The notes beneath the pieces are model-generated. The model did no database searches, was not told where the DNA came from, and worked only from the letters and a program-made list of their open reading frames with translations. Shown piece after piece: positions 15,958 to 26,345 of a DNA stretch of 64,000 nt. Numbering within the stretch: position 1 is the first letter of the stretch; each line of letters starts with the position of its first letter. The position numbers were made by a program, and so were the translations under genes. Where the stretch lies: positions 1 to 64,000 of the forward strand of contig JAHEIH010000002.1 of the NCBI GenBank assembly GCA_024639455.1. Reading direction: 5' to 3'. Source of the DNA: Cellvibrionales bacterium. GTDB taxonomy: Bacteria > Pseudomonadota > Gammaproteobacteria > Pseudomonadales > JAHEIH01.

Positions 15958-18636
15958 ATGGCAGACGTGACAGTAAGTCAATTAGCCGAGGTTGTTGGTA
16001 CCCCAGTCGAAAGGCTGTTAAACCAAATGAAAGAGGCGGGCCTGCCTCACAGTGGGGCCGCAGATAGTGTCTCTGAAGCGGATAAGCAAACGCTGTTGAC
16101 CTTCTTGAAGAAGAGTCACGGTGAGTCGGCAGATGCGCCTAAGAAAATTACCTTAAAGCGCAAGACAATTTCTACCCTAAAAACGGGTAGTGGTTCCTCT
16201 CGTAAAACGGTAAACGTTGAGGTGCGCAAAAAGCGTACCTACGTTAAGCGTGACATTGTTGAGGACCAGGTCGAGGACCCCATCGAGGTGGATGCTGAGG
16301 AGCCCTTAGTTGAGGCGCCTGTCGCTAAAACGGCTCAAGTCGTTGAAGAGGCGGCAGTTGTCGAACTAGCGCCGGTAGAAGAGGTTCCAGTAGTAGAGGA
16401 TGTGGTGCCAGAACCAGAGCCAGAGGAAGAGCCTGTGGCGGCAGAAGCTCCCATAGAAGAACCCTCTCGCGACAGCATGGATCCCGAGGTGCTGCGTCAA
16501 GCGGCGGCCATGCGTCGCTTGAAGAAAGACGAGGAAGAGCGTATTGCTCGTGAAGAAGCTCAACGTCTGCGCGAAGAAGAAGAATCGCGCAAACAGAAGC
16601 TTGCCGAAATCGAGAGTAAAGCGCAGGTCAAAGAGGGCGAGAAACCCAAGCCTGAGCATGTGGTCAAGCACCGTAAAGCAGATGACGGTGATGATGACCA
16701 GCCTCGCAAGAAAGCGAAAACAGTTAAAGACAAGAAAACCCGCGGTAAAGACCGCACTCACAACTTGTTGCACGGCGACTTCTATGTAGAAGATGGTGAC
16801 AACGAGGGTGGTCGTGGTGGTCGACGCAAAGCGCGCGGCAAAAACAAACACGGCTTCTCAATACCAACGGAGAAGATAGTGCACGAAGTTCAAGTGCCGG
16901 AGGCGATTAGCGTTGCCGATTTGGCTCAAAAAATGTCATTAAAAGCGGCCGTTTTGGTCAAAGAATTGTTCAAGATGGGTACCATGGCTACCGTGAACCA
17001 AGTTATCGATCAAGACACTGCGGTGTTATTGGTAGAGGAGTTGGGTCACAAGGTCGTGTTGGTTGATACCAATGCCATCGAGACCAAGCTTGAAACTGAT
17101 ATGGTCATGGCCAGTGAAGGCGGGACGATGGAGTCTCGTGCACCAGTTGTCACTGTGATGGGTCACGTTGACCACGGTAAGACCTCGCTGCTGGATTACA
17201 TTCGTAAAGCCAAGGTGGCTTCGGGTGAGGCAGGTGGTATTACCCAGCATATTGGTGCATACCACGTAGAAACTGGTCACGGCATGATTACCTTCTTGGA
17301 TACTCCCGGACACGCAGCGTTCACCGCTATGCGCGCCCGCGGTGCGACCAGTACCGATATCGTGATCCTTGTGGTAGCTGCTGACGACGGTGTGATGCCA
17401 CAAACCGAAGAGGCGATTCAACACGCCAAAGCGGCGGGCGTTCCATTGGTGGTGGCAGTCAACAAGATTGATAAAGAAAGTGCCGATCCCGATCGCGTGA
17501 AAAACGAATTGGCTGCGAAAGACGTTATCCCTGAAGATTGGGGCGGTGATACACAGTTTCTTCATGTATCTGCCCATACCGGTCAAGGTATCGATGAGCT
17601 GTTGGATGCGGTGTTGCTGCAATCGGAAATGCTAGAGCTGCAAGCGCCTCGCGACATCTCGGCACAGGGTGTGGTTATCGAGTCGCGTCTAGATAAAGGC
17701 CGCGGTTCGGTCGCCTCTGTACTGGTGCAGCGTGGTACCCTGCGTAAGGGTGATATCGTTATCGCTGGTACACAGTACGGCCGTATTCGCGCCATGCTGG
17801 ATGAGAACGGCAAGCCAGCTAAAGAAGCGGGGCCTTCAATTCCAGTAGAAATTTTAGGTTTGGATTCTTCGCCCAATGCTGGTGATACATTTGCCGTTGT
17901 AGACAGTGAGAAGCGCGCTCGTGAAATTGCCTTGCACCGCCAAGAAAAACTGCGCGACGAAAAACTTGCTCGCCAGCAGGCATCGAAGTTGGAAAACATG
18001 TTTGCCAGCATGGGATCAGAAGAGAAGAAAACCCTCAACGTTGTGCTTAAAACCGACGTACGTGGTTCGTTGGAAGCTCTGGTGGCGGCCCTGGCCGATA
18101 TCGGTAACGACGAAGTCCAGGTCAACGTCGTGTCTTCAGGTGTTGGCGGTATTACTGAGACCGATATCAACTTGGCACTGACCACCGGTTCTGTCGTGTT
18201 CGGCTTTAACGTTCGCGCCGACGCAGGTGCTAAGAAGTTAGTGGAAGACGAAAACGTCGACATGCGTTACTACAGTGTTATTTACAACCTGCTGGACGAC
18301 GTAAAAGATGCGTTGACGGGTATGTTGAGCCCAGAAATGCGTGAAGAAATTGTCGGTGTGGCAGACGTTCGCGAAGTGTTTAAATCGCCTAAGTTTGGCC
18401 AGGTGGCGGGCTGTTTGGTGGTTGAAGGTACCATTTATCGCAACAAGCCCATCCGCGTATTGCGCGACAACGTGGTGATCTTTGAAGGTGAGCTAGAATC
18501 ACTGCGTCGCTTCAAAGATGATGCCAATGAAGTTCGCAGTGGTTTGGAGTGTGGTATTGGTGTTCGCAACTACGATGTGAAAGTCGGCGATAAGATCGAA
18601 GTATTCGATACTAAAGCCATTGCGCGTAGTCTGTAA
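15958..18636 (+). CDS. infB: Translation initiation factor IF-2
   Basis: IF-2 is the GTPase that places initiator tRNA on the 30S subunit and promotes subunit joining. The 892-aa protein begins with the IF2N helix-rich domain ([15 protein letters not shown]). A long charged, low-complexity linker follows (about 60-300, rich in Glu, Lys and Arg). The G domain comes next, with GHVDHGKT at 402-409, then DTPGHAAF and NKID, and then domains II to IV. Internal in-frame starts could give a shorter form as in E. coli; I did not find a decisive one. It starts at ATG 15958, 24 bases after nusA. Confidence 0.97.
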   Translation: MADVTVSQLAEVVGTPVERLLNQMKEAGLPHSGAADSVSEADKQTLLTFLKKSHGESADAPKKITLKRKTISTLKTGSGSSRKTVNVEVRKKRTYVKRDIVEDQVEDPIEVDAEEPLVEAPVAKTAQVVEEAAVVELAPVEEVPVVEDVVPEPEPEEEPVAAEAPIEEPSRDSMDPEVLRQAAAMRRLKKDEEERIAREEAQRLREEEESRKQKLAEIESKAQVKEGEKPKPEHVVKHRKADDGDDDQPRKKAKTVKDKKTRGKDRTHNLLHGDFYVEDGDNEGGRGGRRKARGKNKHGFSIPTEKIVHEVQVPEAISVADLAQKMSLKAAVLVKELFKMGTMATVNQVIDQDTAVLLVEELGHKVVLVDTNAIETKLETDMVMASEGGTMESRAPVVTVMGHVDHGKTSLLDYIRKAKVASGEAGGITQHIGAYHVETGHGMITFLDTPGHAAFTAMRARGATSTDIVILVVAADDGVMPQTEEAIQHAKAAGVPLVVAVNKIDKESADPDRVKNELAAKDVIPEDWGGDTQFLHVSAHTGQGIDELLDAVLLQSEMLELQAPRDISAQGVVIESRLDKGRGSVASVLVQRGTLRKGDIVIAGTQYGRIRAMLDENGKPAKEAGPSIPVEILGLDSSPNAGDTFAVVDSEKRAREIALHRQEKLRDEKLARQQASKLENMFASMGSEEKKTLNVVLKTDVRGSLEALVAALADIGNDEVQVNVVSSGVGGITETDINLALTTGSVVFGFNVRADAGAKKLVEDENVDMRYYSVIYNLLDDVKDALTGMLSPEMREEIVGVADVREVFKSPKFGQVAGCLVVEGTIYRNKPIRVLRDNVVIFEGELESLRRFKDDANEVRSGLECGIGVRNYDVKVGDKIEVFDTKAIARSL

Positions 18637-18659
18637 GCGAATACTGGCGGAGTAACTGT

Positions 18660-19043
18660 ATGGCTGGCGACTATAGTCGTACCCAACGAGTGGCGGACTA
18701 CCTCAAGCGCGAGGTAGCTCTGATCATTCAAAACGAGATCCGTGATCCTCGTGTCGGTATTGCCAATATAACTGGCGCTGATGTGAGTCGCGACCTCTCG
18801 CATGCCAAGATCTTTTTGACCTTTATGCAAGCCGAAAGCGAAGCCGAGGCCAAGCAGGCGGTGGATGTCCTAAACAAGGCGGCGGGCTTTATTCGCTCTT
18901 GTTTGGCATCGGATAGCACTATGCGCACCGTCCCCAAGCTGCGTTTTCACTTCGATAGTTCGGTGGGTCATGGTCGCTATATGGAAGACTTGATTCAGCG
19001 CGCGGTGGGCAAGCCCAGCGGTGATGATGTCGGCGAGGACTAA
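18660..19043 (+). CDS. rbfA: Ribosome-binding factor A
   Basis: RbfA is a small KH-fold protein that binds 16S rRNA late in 30S assembly and is important at low temperature. The 127-aa protein has the family features: RVADYLKREVALIIQNEIRDPRV near the N-terminus (shown here by key residues RDPRVG), the SHAKIFLTF strand, and LRFHFDSSVGHGRYMEDLI toward the end. It starts at ATG 18660 after GGCGGAGTAACTGT. Its stop overlaps the ATG of truB (TAATG), implying coupled translation. Confidence 0.96.
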   Translation: MAGDYSRTQRVADYLKREVALIIQNEIRDPRVGIANITGADVSRDLSHAKIFLTFMQAESEAEAKQAVDVLNKAAGFIRSCLASDSTMRTVPKLRFHFDSSVGHGRYMEDLIQRAVGKPSGDDVGED

Positions 19044-19972
19044 TGGCACGACGTCGTAAGGGCCGTCCTGTAAACGGCATTCTGGTGTTGGATAAGCCCA
19101 CTGGAATGTCTTCCAACGCGGCGCTGCAAACGGCGCGTCGTTTGTTCGATGCTCAAAAAGCCGGGCACACCGGTGCGCTCGATCCGCTCGCTTCTGGCGT
19201 ACTTCCTATATGTTTTGGTGAGGCGACCAAATTTTCTCAATATCTGCTCGATGCCGACAAGGCCTATCACAGCGTGTTTCGCCTTGGGGTGTGCACCGCC
19301 AGTGGTGATGCGGAAGGTGAGGAGTTATCTCGTGTCGATGCCAGTCACATTGATTTGGCGGCAGTCGAGGCGGCAGTGCCTGCTTTTCGTGGCGAAATTA
19401 CCCAGATCCCTTCGATGTTTTCGGCATTGAAGCACCAAGGCCAACCGCTTTATAAGTTAGCGCGCCAGGGCATTGAGGTGGAGCGCAAATCGCGCCGAGT
19501 TACTATTCATTCGCTCCAGTTAGGTGATTTTGTTGCCGCTGAGCACCCTTCGTTGGCGGTAGATGTCCATTGTAGTAAGGGAACATATATCCGGAGCATC
19601 GCCGAAGATCTCGGTGGGACTCTCGGTGTCGGTGGTCACGTTGAGACGCTGCGCCGCACCCAGGCCGGCCCATTTCACTTAGGTCAGGCGGTCACCTTAG
19701 ATGAATTGCGCGAGCGGCTTGAAAATGAAGGCTTGGGCGCACTTGATGCATTGTTGTTACCGGTTGAAACGCCGGTGATGCATCTTCCCGAGATCACCAT
19801 TAGTGCCGATCTGGGCCATTATTTCCTCCACGGCCAGTCAGTCATGAAATCGGCCTTGCCAGAAGGGCTCTTAAGGGTCTATGTCGAGGGCTTGGGTTTT
19901 GTCGGTTTAGGTGAGTGCAATGACGACGCCATGCTGGCGCCGCGTCGGCTTTTCCAGTTTAGCGCTAATTAG
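19043..19972 (+). CDS. truB: tRNA pseudouridine-55 synthase
   Basis: TruB converts uridine 55 in the T-loop of tRNAs to pseudouridine. The catalytic Asp47 is visible in GHTGALDPLASGVLP. The N-terminal GILVLDKPTGMSSN and the CSKGTYIRSIAEDLG segment, both typical of the family, are also present. The C-terminal part (about 250-309) corresponds to the PUA-like domain. The length of 309 aa is normal. It overlaps rbfA by one base and ends 179 bases before rpsO. Confidence 0.96.
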   Translation: MARRRKGRPVNGILVLDKPTGMSSNAALQTARRLFDAQKAGHTGALDPLASGVLPICFGEATKFSQYLLDADKAYHSVFRLGVCTASGDAEGEELSRVDASHIDLAAVEAAVPAFRGEITQIPSMFSALKHQGQPLYKLARQGIEVERKSRRVTIHSLQLGDFVAAEHPSLAVDVHCSKGTYIRSIAEDLGGTLGVGGHVETLRRTQAGPFHLGQAVTLDELRERLENEGLGALDALLLPVETPVMHLPEITISADLGHYFLHGQSVMKSALPEGLLRVYVEGLGFVGLGECNDDAMLAPRRLFQFSAN

Positions 19973-19991
19973 CGTAAATCCTTAATAAAAC

Positions 19992-20021
19992 TGTGCACTT
20001 ATGTGTAAAAGCGTATATAAT
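19992..20021 (+). promoter_or_regulatory. Possible promoter for rpsO-pnp
   Basis: TATAAT at 20016-20021 is a perfect -10, with a weak -35-like TGTGCA 18 bases upstream (19992-19997). The 130-base leader that follows, containing GGTAAGTTGTTCTTACC, may fold and carry S15 autoregulation. The -10 is convincing but the rest is inference. Confidence 0.45.
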
Positions 20022-20151
20022 TTTGCGTCGGCTTGTATGGGTGTGTTGCCCGTTGGTCGATAAGGTAAAACAGACCTGTCTGTAAATATGCACGGGCAGG
20101 CCGTTTCATTCACGGTAAGTTGTTCTTACCAAAGGCATATTGGAGAAAATC

Positions 20152-20421
20152 ATGGCATTATCAGCTGCAGAAAAAGCTAGCATTGTTAAAGAATACCAAC
20201 AAGCGGAAGGTGACACTGGTTCACCCGAAGTTCAAGTGGCGCTGTTGACCCATAATATCAACAAGCTGCAAGGTCACTTCAAAGCTAATTCGCACGATCA
20301 CCACTCTCGTCGTGGTCTGATCCGCATGGTTAACCAGCGTCGTAAGTTGCTGGATTACCTGAAAGGTAAAAACGTCTCGCGTTACACCGACCTGATTAAG
20401 CGTCTGGGTCTGCGTCGCTAA
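20152..20421 (+). CDS. rpsO: Small ribosomal subunit protein S15
   Basis: S15 binds the central domain of 16S rRNA and bridges to 23S rRNA. With the ATG at 20152 the protein is 89 aa, the standard length. TTGGAGAAAATC provides the ribosome binding site; a longer reading from TTG 20140 would consume that site and is rejected. Family motifs [23 protein letters not shown] (key part DHHSRRGL) and RRKLLDYLK are present. It lies between truB and pnp as in most gammaproteobacteria. In known relatives S15 represses its own translation through the leader. Confidence 0.97.
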   Translation: MALSAAEKASIVKEYQQAEGDTGSPEVQVALLTHNINKLQGHFKANSHDHHSRRGLIRMVNQRRKLLDYLKGKNVSRYTDLIKRLGLRR

Positions 20422-20429
20422 GACACTCA

Positions 20430-20463
20430 AAGCCCGGCATCTATTGCCGGGCTTCATTTTTTT
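20430..20463 (+). terminator. Hairpin between rpsO and pnp
   Basis: A 10-bp stem AAGCCCGGCA/TGCCGGGCTT with a 5-base loop is followed by CATTTTTTT. It is an intrinsic terminator, probably leaky because pnp follows. In E. coli this intergenic RNA is also where RNase III and PNPase act. Confidence 0.85.
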
Positions 20464-20475
20464 GGAGGAAACCCC

Positions 20476-22596
20476 GTGAAACCGGTTATTAAAACTTTTC
20501 AATACGGTAAACATACCGTAACACTGGAAACGGGACGAATTGCACGCCAGGCAACAGGCGCTGTGCTAGTAAGCATGGATGACACTGCTGTCTTGTGTAC
20601 TGTGGTAGGTGCTAAGAGCGCATCACCTGGTCAAGACTTTTTCCCTCTCTCTGTGCACTACATGGAGCGTACCTACGCGGTAGGTAAAATTCCTGGTGGC
20701 TTCTTCAAGCGTGAAGGCCGTCCCAGCGAGAAGGAAACATTGACCAGCCGTTTGATCGACCGTCCTATTCGTCCGCTGTTCCCCGAAGGCTTCAAGAACG
20801 AAGTACAAGTAGTTTGTCAGGTTGTGTCAGCCAACAAGAGCGTTGACCCTGATATCGCTGCGATGATTGGTACTTCTGCAGCATTGGCCATTTCAGGCAT
20901 TCCTTTCGACGGTCCTATCGGCGCCGCTCGTGTAGGTTTCTCTGATACTGATGGTTATCTGTTGAACCCCACCTACGCAGAACTAAAAGAGTCGCGTCTG
21001 GACATGGTGGTTGCTGGTACCAAAGATGCGGTACTGATGGTTGAATCAGAAGCAGACGAACTGACTGAAGATCAAATGTTGGGCGCTGTATTGTTCGCCC
21101 ACCAAGAGCTGCAAGCTGTGGTTCAAGTGGTTGAAGAATTGGCCGCTGAAGTTGGCAAGCCCCGTTGGGAGTGGACCGCCCCTGAAGCTAACGCTTCACT
21201 GGTAGACGCTATGCAATCGCAATTCGCTGCTAAAGTTGGCGAAGCTTACCGCATCACAGAAAAAGCAGCACGTTACGACGCGTTGGCGGCGATCAAAGAA
21301 GAAGCGATTACTGCTTTGGTCAGCGATGAAATTAGCGCTGACGATATTAAAGGCGAATTCAAAGATCTTGAAAAAACCACTGTTCGCAAACGTATTTTGA
21401 ATGGCGAGCCACGTATCGATGGTCGCGATGGTAAAACTGTTCGCGCCATTCACGTTGAAACAGGTGTCGTACCTAACGCGCACGGCTCGGCGTTATTTAC
21501 ACGTGGTGAAACGCAAGCATTGGTAGTGACTACCCTGGGTAGCGCGCGCGATGCACAGATCATCGACGCTCTCGAAGGCGAACGTCGCGATCCGTTCATG
21601 ATGCATTACAACTTCCCTCCTTACTCTGTAGGCGAGTGTGGTCGTATGGGTGCTACTGGTCGTCGTGAAATTGGTCACGGTCGTTTGGCCCGTCGCGGTT
21701 TGTCAGCCATGCTGCCTACTGAAGATCAATTCCCCTACACCATACGCGTAGTATCAGAGATTACTGAATCTAACGGTTCAAGCTCTATGGCCTCTGTGTG
21801 TGGTGGTAGCTTGGCGCTGATGGACGCCGGTGTTCCTTTGCGTGCACCTGTTGCTGGCATCGCCATGGGTTTGGTAAAAGATGGCAACCAGTTTGCTGTT
21901 TTGACCGACATCTTGGGTGATGAAGATCACCTCGGTGATATGGACTTTAAAGTAGCCGGTACTTCAGAAGGTATTACTGCGCTGCAGATGGACATTAAAA
22001 TCCAAGGCATCAACGAGAAGATCATGGATGTGGCGCTGGAACAAGCCCAGCATGCTCGTCTGCACATACTTGGTGAAATGAACCGCGTCATCAGCGAGTC
22101 GCGCGAGACACTATCTGCCAACGCGCCTTCAATGACCAGCTTCAAGATCGATTCGGACAAGATTCGTGACGTGATCGGTAAAGGCGGCGCTACCATTCGT
22201 GGTATCACCGAGCAGACTGGCGCGTCAGTGGATCTGGCTGATGACGGTACCGTTAAGGTATTCGGTACCGATGCTGCCTCACGCGATGCTGCTGTTGATA
22301 TGATCATGGCGATCACTGCAGAAGCTGAAGTCGGCGCCGTTTACAAAGGTAAGATCGCACGCATCGTCGATTTCGGCGCCTTCGTGACCATTCTGCCTGG
22401 TAAAGATGGTTTGCTGCACATTTCTCAAATTTCACACGACCGTGTAGAGAACGTCGCTGACGTTCTTGAAGAAGGTCAAGAAATCGACGTTAAAGTACTC
22501 GACGTAGACGCGCGTGGTCGCATCAAGTTAAGTGTTAAAGCGCTGATTGAGAAAGAAGCACCTGCTGAAGATGCGGATACCGAAGCGGCTGAATAA
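20476..22596 (+). CDS. pnp: Polyribonucleotide nucleotidyltransferase (PNPase)
   Basis: PNPase degrades RNA from the 3' end using phosphate and is a core part of the degradosome. The 706-aa protein has two RNase PH domains (about 12-143 and 325-460) separated by the helical alpha domain. A KH domain follows (about 555-615, [17 protein letters not shown]), then an S1 domain (about 620-690, [18 protein letters not shown]). The [13 protein letters not shown] region typical of the second catalytic domain is present. It starts at GTG 20476 behind TTTGGAGGAAACCCC. In known relatives PNPase represses its own mRNA after RNase III cleavage. Confidence 0.97.
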   Translation: MKPVIKTFQYGKHTVTLETGRIARQATGAVLVSMDDTAVLCTVVGAKSASPGQDFFPLSVHYMERTYAVGKIPGGFFKREGRPSEKETLTSRLIDRPIRPLFPEGFKNEVQVVCQVVSANKSVDPDIAAMIGTSAALAISGIPFDGPIGAARVGFSDTDGYLLNPTYAELKESRLDMVVAGTKDAVLMVESEADELTEDQMLGAVLFAHQELQAVVQVVEELAAEVGKPRWEWTAPEANASLVDAMQSQFAAKVGEAYRITEKAARYDALAAIKEEAITALVSDEISADDIKGEFKDLEKTTVRKRILNGEPRIDGRDGKTVRAIHVETGVVPNAHGSALFTRGETQALVVTTLGSARDAQIIDALEGERRDPFMMHYNFPPYSVGECGRMGATGRREIGHGRLARRGLSAMLPTEDQFPYTIRVVSEITESNGSSSMASVCGGSLALMDAGVPLRAPVAGIAMGLVKDGNQFAVLTDILGDEDHLGDMDFKVAGTSEGITALQMDIKIQGINEKIMDVALEQAQHARLHILGEMNRVISESRETLSANAPSMTSFKIDSDKIRDVIGKGGATIRGITEQTGASVDLADDGTVKVFGTDAASRDAAVDMIMAITAEAEVGAVYKGKIARIVDFGAFVTILPGKDGLLHISQISHDRVENVADVLEEGQEIDVKVLDVDARGRIKLSVKALIEKEAPAEDADTEAAE

Positions 22597-22623
22597 TTCG
22601 GCACAAATCGGCATTGCGCACGT

Positions 22624-22655
22624 AAAAAGGTCATAGTTTACTATGACCTTTTTTT
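22624..22655 (+). terminator. Terminator of the nusA-pnp operon
   Basis: A long inverted repeat AAAAAGGTCATAG/CTATGACCTTTTT with a TTTA loop and a T-run follows pnp by 28 bases. It is symmetrical enough to work in both directions. Confidence 0.9.
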
Positions 22656-22673
22656 ATACACCGGAGGTATTCC

Positions 22674-23756
22674 ATGTACGTTGTTAAAAGTTTTGTTGCT
22701 ACGTTATTTGCTGTGGCTTCGTTTTCTGCCAGCGCTTTGCAAGTAGAAACGGTCACTGATGCTCTCGCTAGACCTTGGTCAGTCAGTTTAATTGATGACC
22801 AGTTCGCTTTTGTTACCGAAAAAGAAGGTACGCTTCAATTGGTCGATCTACGCGACGGCAGTATGCGCAATATTGCGGGTATGCCAGAGGTGTTCAGCGA
22901 GAGCCAAGCGGGTTTGCTTGGTACAGTCTTGCATCCGAAGTACGCGGACAATGGATGGTTTTACGTGTCATATGTGAAGCCGCTTGGCGACGATAAGACA
23001 ACGACCGCCGTCATGCGCTTTACCTTCGATGGCGAAAAAATTACCGAATCGAAAGCCATTTTCCAAGCCGCGATTGATAGTGACAACAAAGGCCACTTTG
23101 GTAGTCGTATGGTATTCGATCGCGATGGTTTGCTCTACATCACGCTGGGAGACCGACGTAATCGCCCGGCGGTACAGGATATGACTCACCACAATGGAAA
23201 GTTGATCCGCGTGAACGACGACGGCAGTATCCCTGCGAGTAATCCTTTCGTATCTGGCGATGACGTCGCTAAACCCATTTTTAGTTTGGGGCATCGCAAC
23301 GCACAAGGTTTGGCTATGCGCGCCGATGGCTCGATGTGGAACAGTGAACACGGCCCGCGAGGTGGCGATGAAATCAATAAGCTGCGCGCCGCGGCTAACT
23401 TCGGTTGGCCAGTGATCACCTACGGTAAGGAATATATTGGTGGCGATATCGGCGAAGGGGTCGAGAAAGCGGGCTTAGAACAACCCGTACACTTTTATGT
23501 ACCCTCGATTGCTACCTCAGATATGGTGTTTTACTACGGTGATGAATTTCCCGAGTGGCACGATAACCTACTGCTCACCTCGCTGGCGGGTAGTCATCTA
23601 AACCGTTTGACGTTTGAGGGCGATAAGGTAGTCTCTGAAAACCGCCACTTGGAAGATCTAAAGGAGCGCTTGCGGGATATCGCTTTGGATAGCCGCGGCC
23701 TCATTTACCTGATTACCGACAGCGGAAAGCTGCTGCGTTTGCGCCAAGGCCAGTAA
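22674..23756 (+). CDS. Periplasmic PQQ-dependent aldose sugar dehydrogenase family protein
   Basis: This 360-aa protein has a signal peptide (cleavage after about residue 21, SASA) and the six-bladed beta-propeller of the soluble glucose/sorbosone dehydrogenase family, like E. coli YliI. Recognisable motifs are ARPWSVSLI, LLGTVLHPKY, GHFGSRMVFDRDGLLYITLGDR, FSLGHRNAQGL, and MWNSEHGPRGGDEIN, which carries the active-site and PQQ-contacting residues. It should oxidise aldoses in the periplasm if PQQ is present. It starts at ATG 22674 after CCGGAGGTATTCC. It is followed 4 bases later by a BtuF-like gene, so it may be co-transcribed, although no functional link is obvious. Confidence 0.87.
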   Translation: MYVVKSFVATLFAVASFSASALQVETVTDALARPWSVSLIDDQFAFVTEKEGTLQLVDLRDGSMRNIAGMPEVFSESQAGLLGTVLHPKYADNGWFYVSYVKPLGDDKTTTAVMRFTFDGEKITESKAIFQAAIDSDNKGHFGSRMVFDRDGLLYITLGDRRNRPAVQDMTHHNGKLIRVNDDGSIPASNPFVSGDDVAKPIFSLGHRNAQGLAMRADGSMWNSEHGPRGGDEINKLRAAANFGWPVITYGKEYIGGDIGEGVEKAGLEQPVHFYVPSIATSDMVFYYGDEFPEWHDNLLLTSLAGSHLNRLTFEGDKVVSENRHLEDLKERLRDIALDSRGLIYLITDSGKLLRLRQGQ

Positions 23757-23760
23757 ATAC

Positions 23761-24603
23761 ATGTTCAAGTGGCTACTCGTTTTGTTGTTGTGTGTGTCGA
23801 CGCACTCCGCCAATGCCCAGATGCGAGTAGCCTCTATCAATATGTGTGCCGATCAGTTGTTGTTGCTGATGGCAGCGCGCGAGAATATCGTTTCTCTCTC
23901 CTATTTATCGGCTGATTCTCAGTACTCCGGTTGGACCGCTCAAGCCCAAAAATTCCCTCTAAACTACGCTGGGGCAGAGGAAATTGTCACCCTTGAGCCT
24001 GATCTTGTGTTAGCCGGGCAGTACAGTGATCCTATGGTGATCCGCTTACTACGGCAACAAGGAATCGACGTTTATCAAATGACGCGGCCGCAGTATTTGG
24101 AGCAATTGTTCGATGAGGCACTTGCTGTGGGCCAGTTGTTGGACCGTGAAGACGTGGCTAAACGACTGATTGACAGTTGGCAGCGGGATATTGCTCGTTT
24201 GATCGCGCAGGGAAATAGCGGTTTGAAACCCCGGTTAGCGATCGTAGGACCCAATGGATTTACCGAAGGTGCTGGTAGTCTACGCGATCAAATGCTACAA
24301 CAAGCAGGCATCATAAATATTGCTGCCGAGCTCGGTTTGGTGGGTAATAGTGCCTTTACCCTTGAGCAGCTGATCGTCTCACGCCCAGACTTGATCGCTT
24401 TGGAAGACTCCACGCGCAATGTCCACTCGCTGGCGCAGCGCTTACTGCAACACCCGGCCATTGGCAACCTTCCCACTATGGCGGTAGAGTTACCTGCCAA
24501 TATGTGGTCATGCCCCGGACCGAGTTATGTACAGGCCCTTGGTGCGTTGATTGAGGCCAAATTATCGTGGCAAGCAAGACAGGACAATGTGATTGAACAA
24601 TAA
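23761..24603 (+). CDS. Periplasmic substrate-binding protein, BtuF-like
   Basis: This 280-aa secreted protein (signal peptide ending SANA) belongs to the helical-backbone metal-receptor family that binds cobalamin, haem or ferric siderophores. RVASINMCADQLLLLM, EEIVTLEPDLVLA, and later SRPDLIALED are the typical strands. The two permease-contacting acidic positions are likely in AGAEEIVTLEPD and in the C-terminal half. It starts at ATG 23761 and overlaps the permease gene by 11 bases. The order binding protein-permease-ATPase and the small size favour BtuF, but the iron-chelate class cannot be excluded. No cobalamin riboswitch was seen upstream. Confidence 0.8.
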   Translation: MFKWLLVLLLCVSTHSANAQMRVASINMCADQLLLLMAARENIVSLSYLSADSQYSGWTAQAQKFPLNYAGAEEIVTLEPDLVLAGQYSDPMVIRLLRQQGIDVYQMTRPQYLEQLFDEALAVGQLLDREDVAKRLIDSWQRDIARLIAQGNSGLKPRLAIVGPNGFTEGAGSLRDQMLQQAGIINIAAELGLVGNSAFTLEQLIVSRPDLIALEDSTRNVHSLAQRLLQHPAIGNLPTMAVELPANMWSCPGPSYVQALGALIEAKLSWQARQDNVIEQ

Positions 24604-25579
24604 ATGGTTTTACAGTGCGTGCGCCGTTTGGATCTTGCTCATGCTATGGCATCTTTCGATAGGCAGTAGCCAGATTGATCTGCTTGCAGCATTGCAGGGT
24701 CTCTGGTCGGGCGACGAAAGTATTGCCGCCACCATTTTGCGTGATATTCGCTTGCCTCGCATGGTGCTAGCTGTTGCTGTGGGGGCCGTATTAGGTCTTT
24801 CTGGGGCTGCCATGCAGAGCTTGTTACGCAATCCCTTGGCCGACCCTGGGTTAGTTGGTGTTAGCAATTTTGCTGCCTTGGGGGCTGTGATCAGTCTCTA
24901 TTTTGGGTGGGCCGCCATGGCGTGGTGGGTGCTGCCAGTGGGAGGTATGCTAGGTGCCGCTATGGCGGTGCTGGCGATCTTTACATTGGCGGGACTGCAA
25001 AGTAACGGTCTCAGTTTGATTTTGGCCGGTGTGGCGGTCAATGCGCTGGCGGGTTCGTTAATTGCGTTGGCGCTCAACTTTTCTGCCAATCCCTATGCTA
25101 TGAGTGAGATCGTCTATTGGTTGCTGGGATCATTTGCCAATCGTAGTGTGGTCGATGTGGCCATGGCGCTGCCGTTTATGGTCGTGGGGAGCGCTGCCAT
25201 TTTGTTGAGTAAAAACTTTCTCGATGCGCTCAGTCTTGGTGAAGAAACAGCTCAATCGCTCGGTTACGATCTTCTTCGGCAGCGCGCCATGATTATTATT
25301 GGTGTCGCGCTCTCCGTCGGCGCGGCGGTCTCGGTCAGCGGTAACATTGGCTTTGTTGGCTTGGTCATTCCTCATCTAGTGCGCCCGTTAGTACAGCACC
25401 GCCCAAGCAAATTATTGTTATCCAGTGCGCTGGTGGGTTCAGGCTTCATGCTGCTGGCGGATATCTTGGTGCAGGTCTTTGCCACCGGTCAGGAATTAAA
25501 ACTCGGTGTGGTCACCGCCTTGGTGGGTGGCCCCTTCTTCCTATGGTTGATCTGGCGCTTACGGAGGTCTTATGTCTAA
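24593..25579 (+). CDS. FecCD/BtuC-type ABC transporter permease
   Basis: This 328-aa inner-membrane protein has about ten hydrophobic helices and the BtuC/FecCD signatures: LRDIRLPRMVLAVAVGAVLGLSG (key part RLPRMV), GAAMQSLLRNPLADPGLVG, and SVSGNIGFVGLVIPHLVRP. It moves cobalamin or an iron chelate across the membrane. The reading frame has an in-frame stop just upstream, and the only workable start is TTG 24593, preceded by AGGAC; no ATG is available. It overlaps the binding protein gene by 11 bases and the ATPase gene by 8. The overlaps indicate translational coupling. Confidence 0.88.
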   Translation: MNNKWFYSACAVWILLMLWHLSIGSSQIDLLAALQGLWSGDESIAATILRDIRLPRMVLAVAVGAVLGLSGAAMQSLLRNPLADPGLVGVSNFAALGAVISLYFGWAAMAWWVLPVGGMLGAAMAVLAIFTLAGLQSNGLSLILAGVAVNALAGSLIALALNFSANPYAMSEIVYWLLGSFANRSVVDVAMALPFMVVGSAAILLSKNFLDALSLGEETAQSLGYDLLRQRAMIIIGVALSVGAAVSVSGNIGFVGLVIPHLVRPLVQHRPSKLLLSSALVGSGFMLLADILVQVFATGQELKLGVVTALVGGPFFLWLIWRLRRSYV

Positions 25580-26345
25580 GGTCCCCAGTCTCTTATGCAG
25601 GCAGGTCGGTTGGCGTAAATCGTCTAAATCTTTGCTCGACAATATCGATCTCACCTTGACGGAGTCGGAATTAGTGGCTGTTATCGGCCCAAATGGGGCC
25701 GGTAAGAGCAGCTTGATGCGCGCCATGATGGGATTGATTCCGGATGTGCAGGGGAGTGTCTCCTTGGATGGACGCGAACTGTCTGACATCGATATCAAGG
25801 AGCGCGCCAAGCTTGTGGCTTACATGCCCCAGCAGCAGCCCGTAGCATGGCCTCTTTCGGTACAACATACCGTAGAGCTAGGTCGCTTACCTCACCAAGG
25901 CTTTAGACGTCGTCTCAATGGTTGCGACGAGGAAGTTGTCACCGAGGCAATGCAAATGGCCGACGTTACGCACCTGGCGGAGCGCAGCGTAGATACTCTC
26001 TCGGGGGGGGAGTTATCGCGGGTCATGATTGCGCGTCTATTTGCTGGGCGTGCGCCTATTATCTTGGCCGACGAGCCAATCGCCGCACTCGATCCCTATC
26101 ACCAGTTGCACATCATGGAGCTGTTGCAGCAGCACTGTCAGCGCGGGGGTTCGGCCATGGTCGTTATGCACGACCTCACCATGGCGGCGCGTTTTTGCCA
26201 GCGCATCGTTGTGATGCAGAACGGGGGTGTCGTTGGTGATGGCCCACCGGCTCAAGTGCTTAGCGATGAGTTGTTGGCGAGTGTCTATGGCGTGAAAGTA
26301 GCGCGACCCGATGGCATGGTGATACCGCAGTCGCGTCTCGATTAG
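25572..26345 (+). CDS. ABC transporter ATP-binding protein, BtuD/FecE-like
   Basis: This 257-aa cytoplasmic ATPase has Walker [10 protein letters not shown] at 39-47, the Q-loop region [12 protein letters not shown], the signature LSGGELSRV near 144-152, Walker B IILADEP, and a switch His in VMHDLT. It powers the importer encoded just upstream. It starts at ATG 25572 behind GGAGGTCTT, 8 bases inside the permease gene. Its last four bases overlap the stop of smpB, which is convergent. Substrate is unproven; cobalamin is favoured over iron chelate by family resemblance. Confidence 0.9.
   Translation: MSKVPSLLCRQVGWRKSSKSLLDNIDLTLTESELVAVIGPNGAGKSSLMRAMMGLIPDVQGSVSLDGRELSDIDIKERAKLVAYMPQQQPVAWPLSVQHTVELGRLPHQGFRRRLNGCDEEVVTEAMQMADVTHLAERSVDTLSGGELSRVMIARLFAGRAPIILADEPIAALDPYHQLHIMELLQQHCQRGGSAMVVMHDLTMAARFCQRIVVMQNGGVVGDGPPAQVLSDELLASVYGVKVARPDGMVIPQSRLD

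Noticed and set aside
16366-18263. Long minus-strand open frames (161, 198 and 226 codons) inside infB
   Set aside because: They are antisense shadows of a highly biased coding sequence; infB is complete and unambiguous, and these frames have no ribosome sites or recognisable domains.
22656-23760. Cobalamin riboswitch in front of the BtuFCD-like genes
   Set aside because: The genes directly follow the sugar dehydrogenase with no untranslated leader, and no B12-box-like sequence was noticed in the short gap before 22674.
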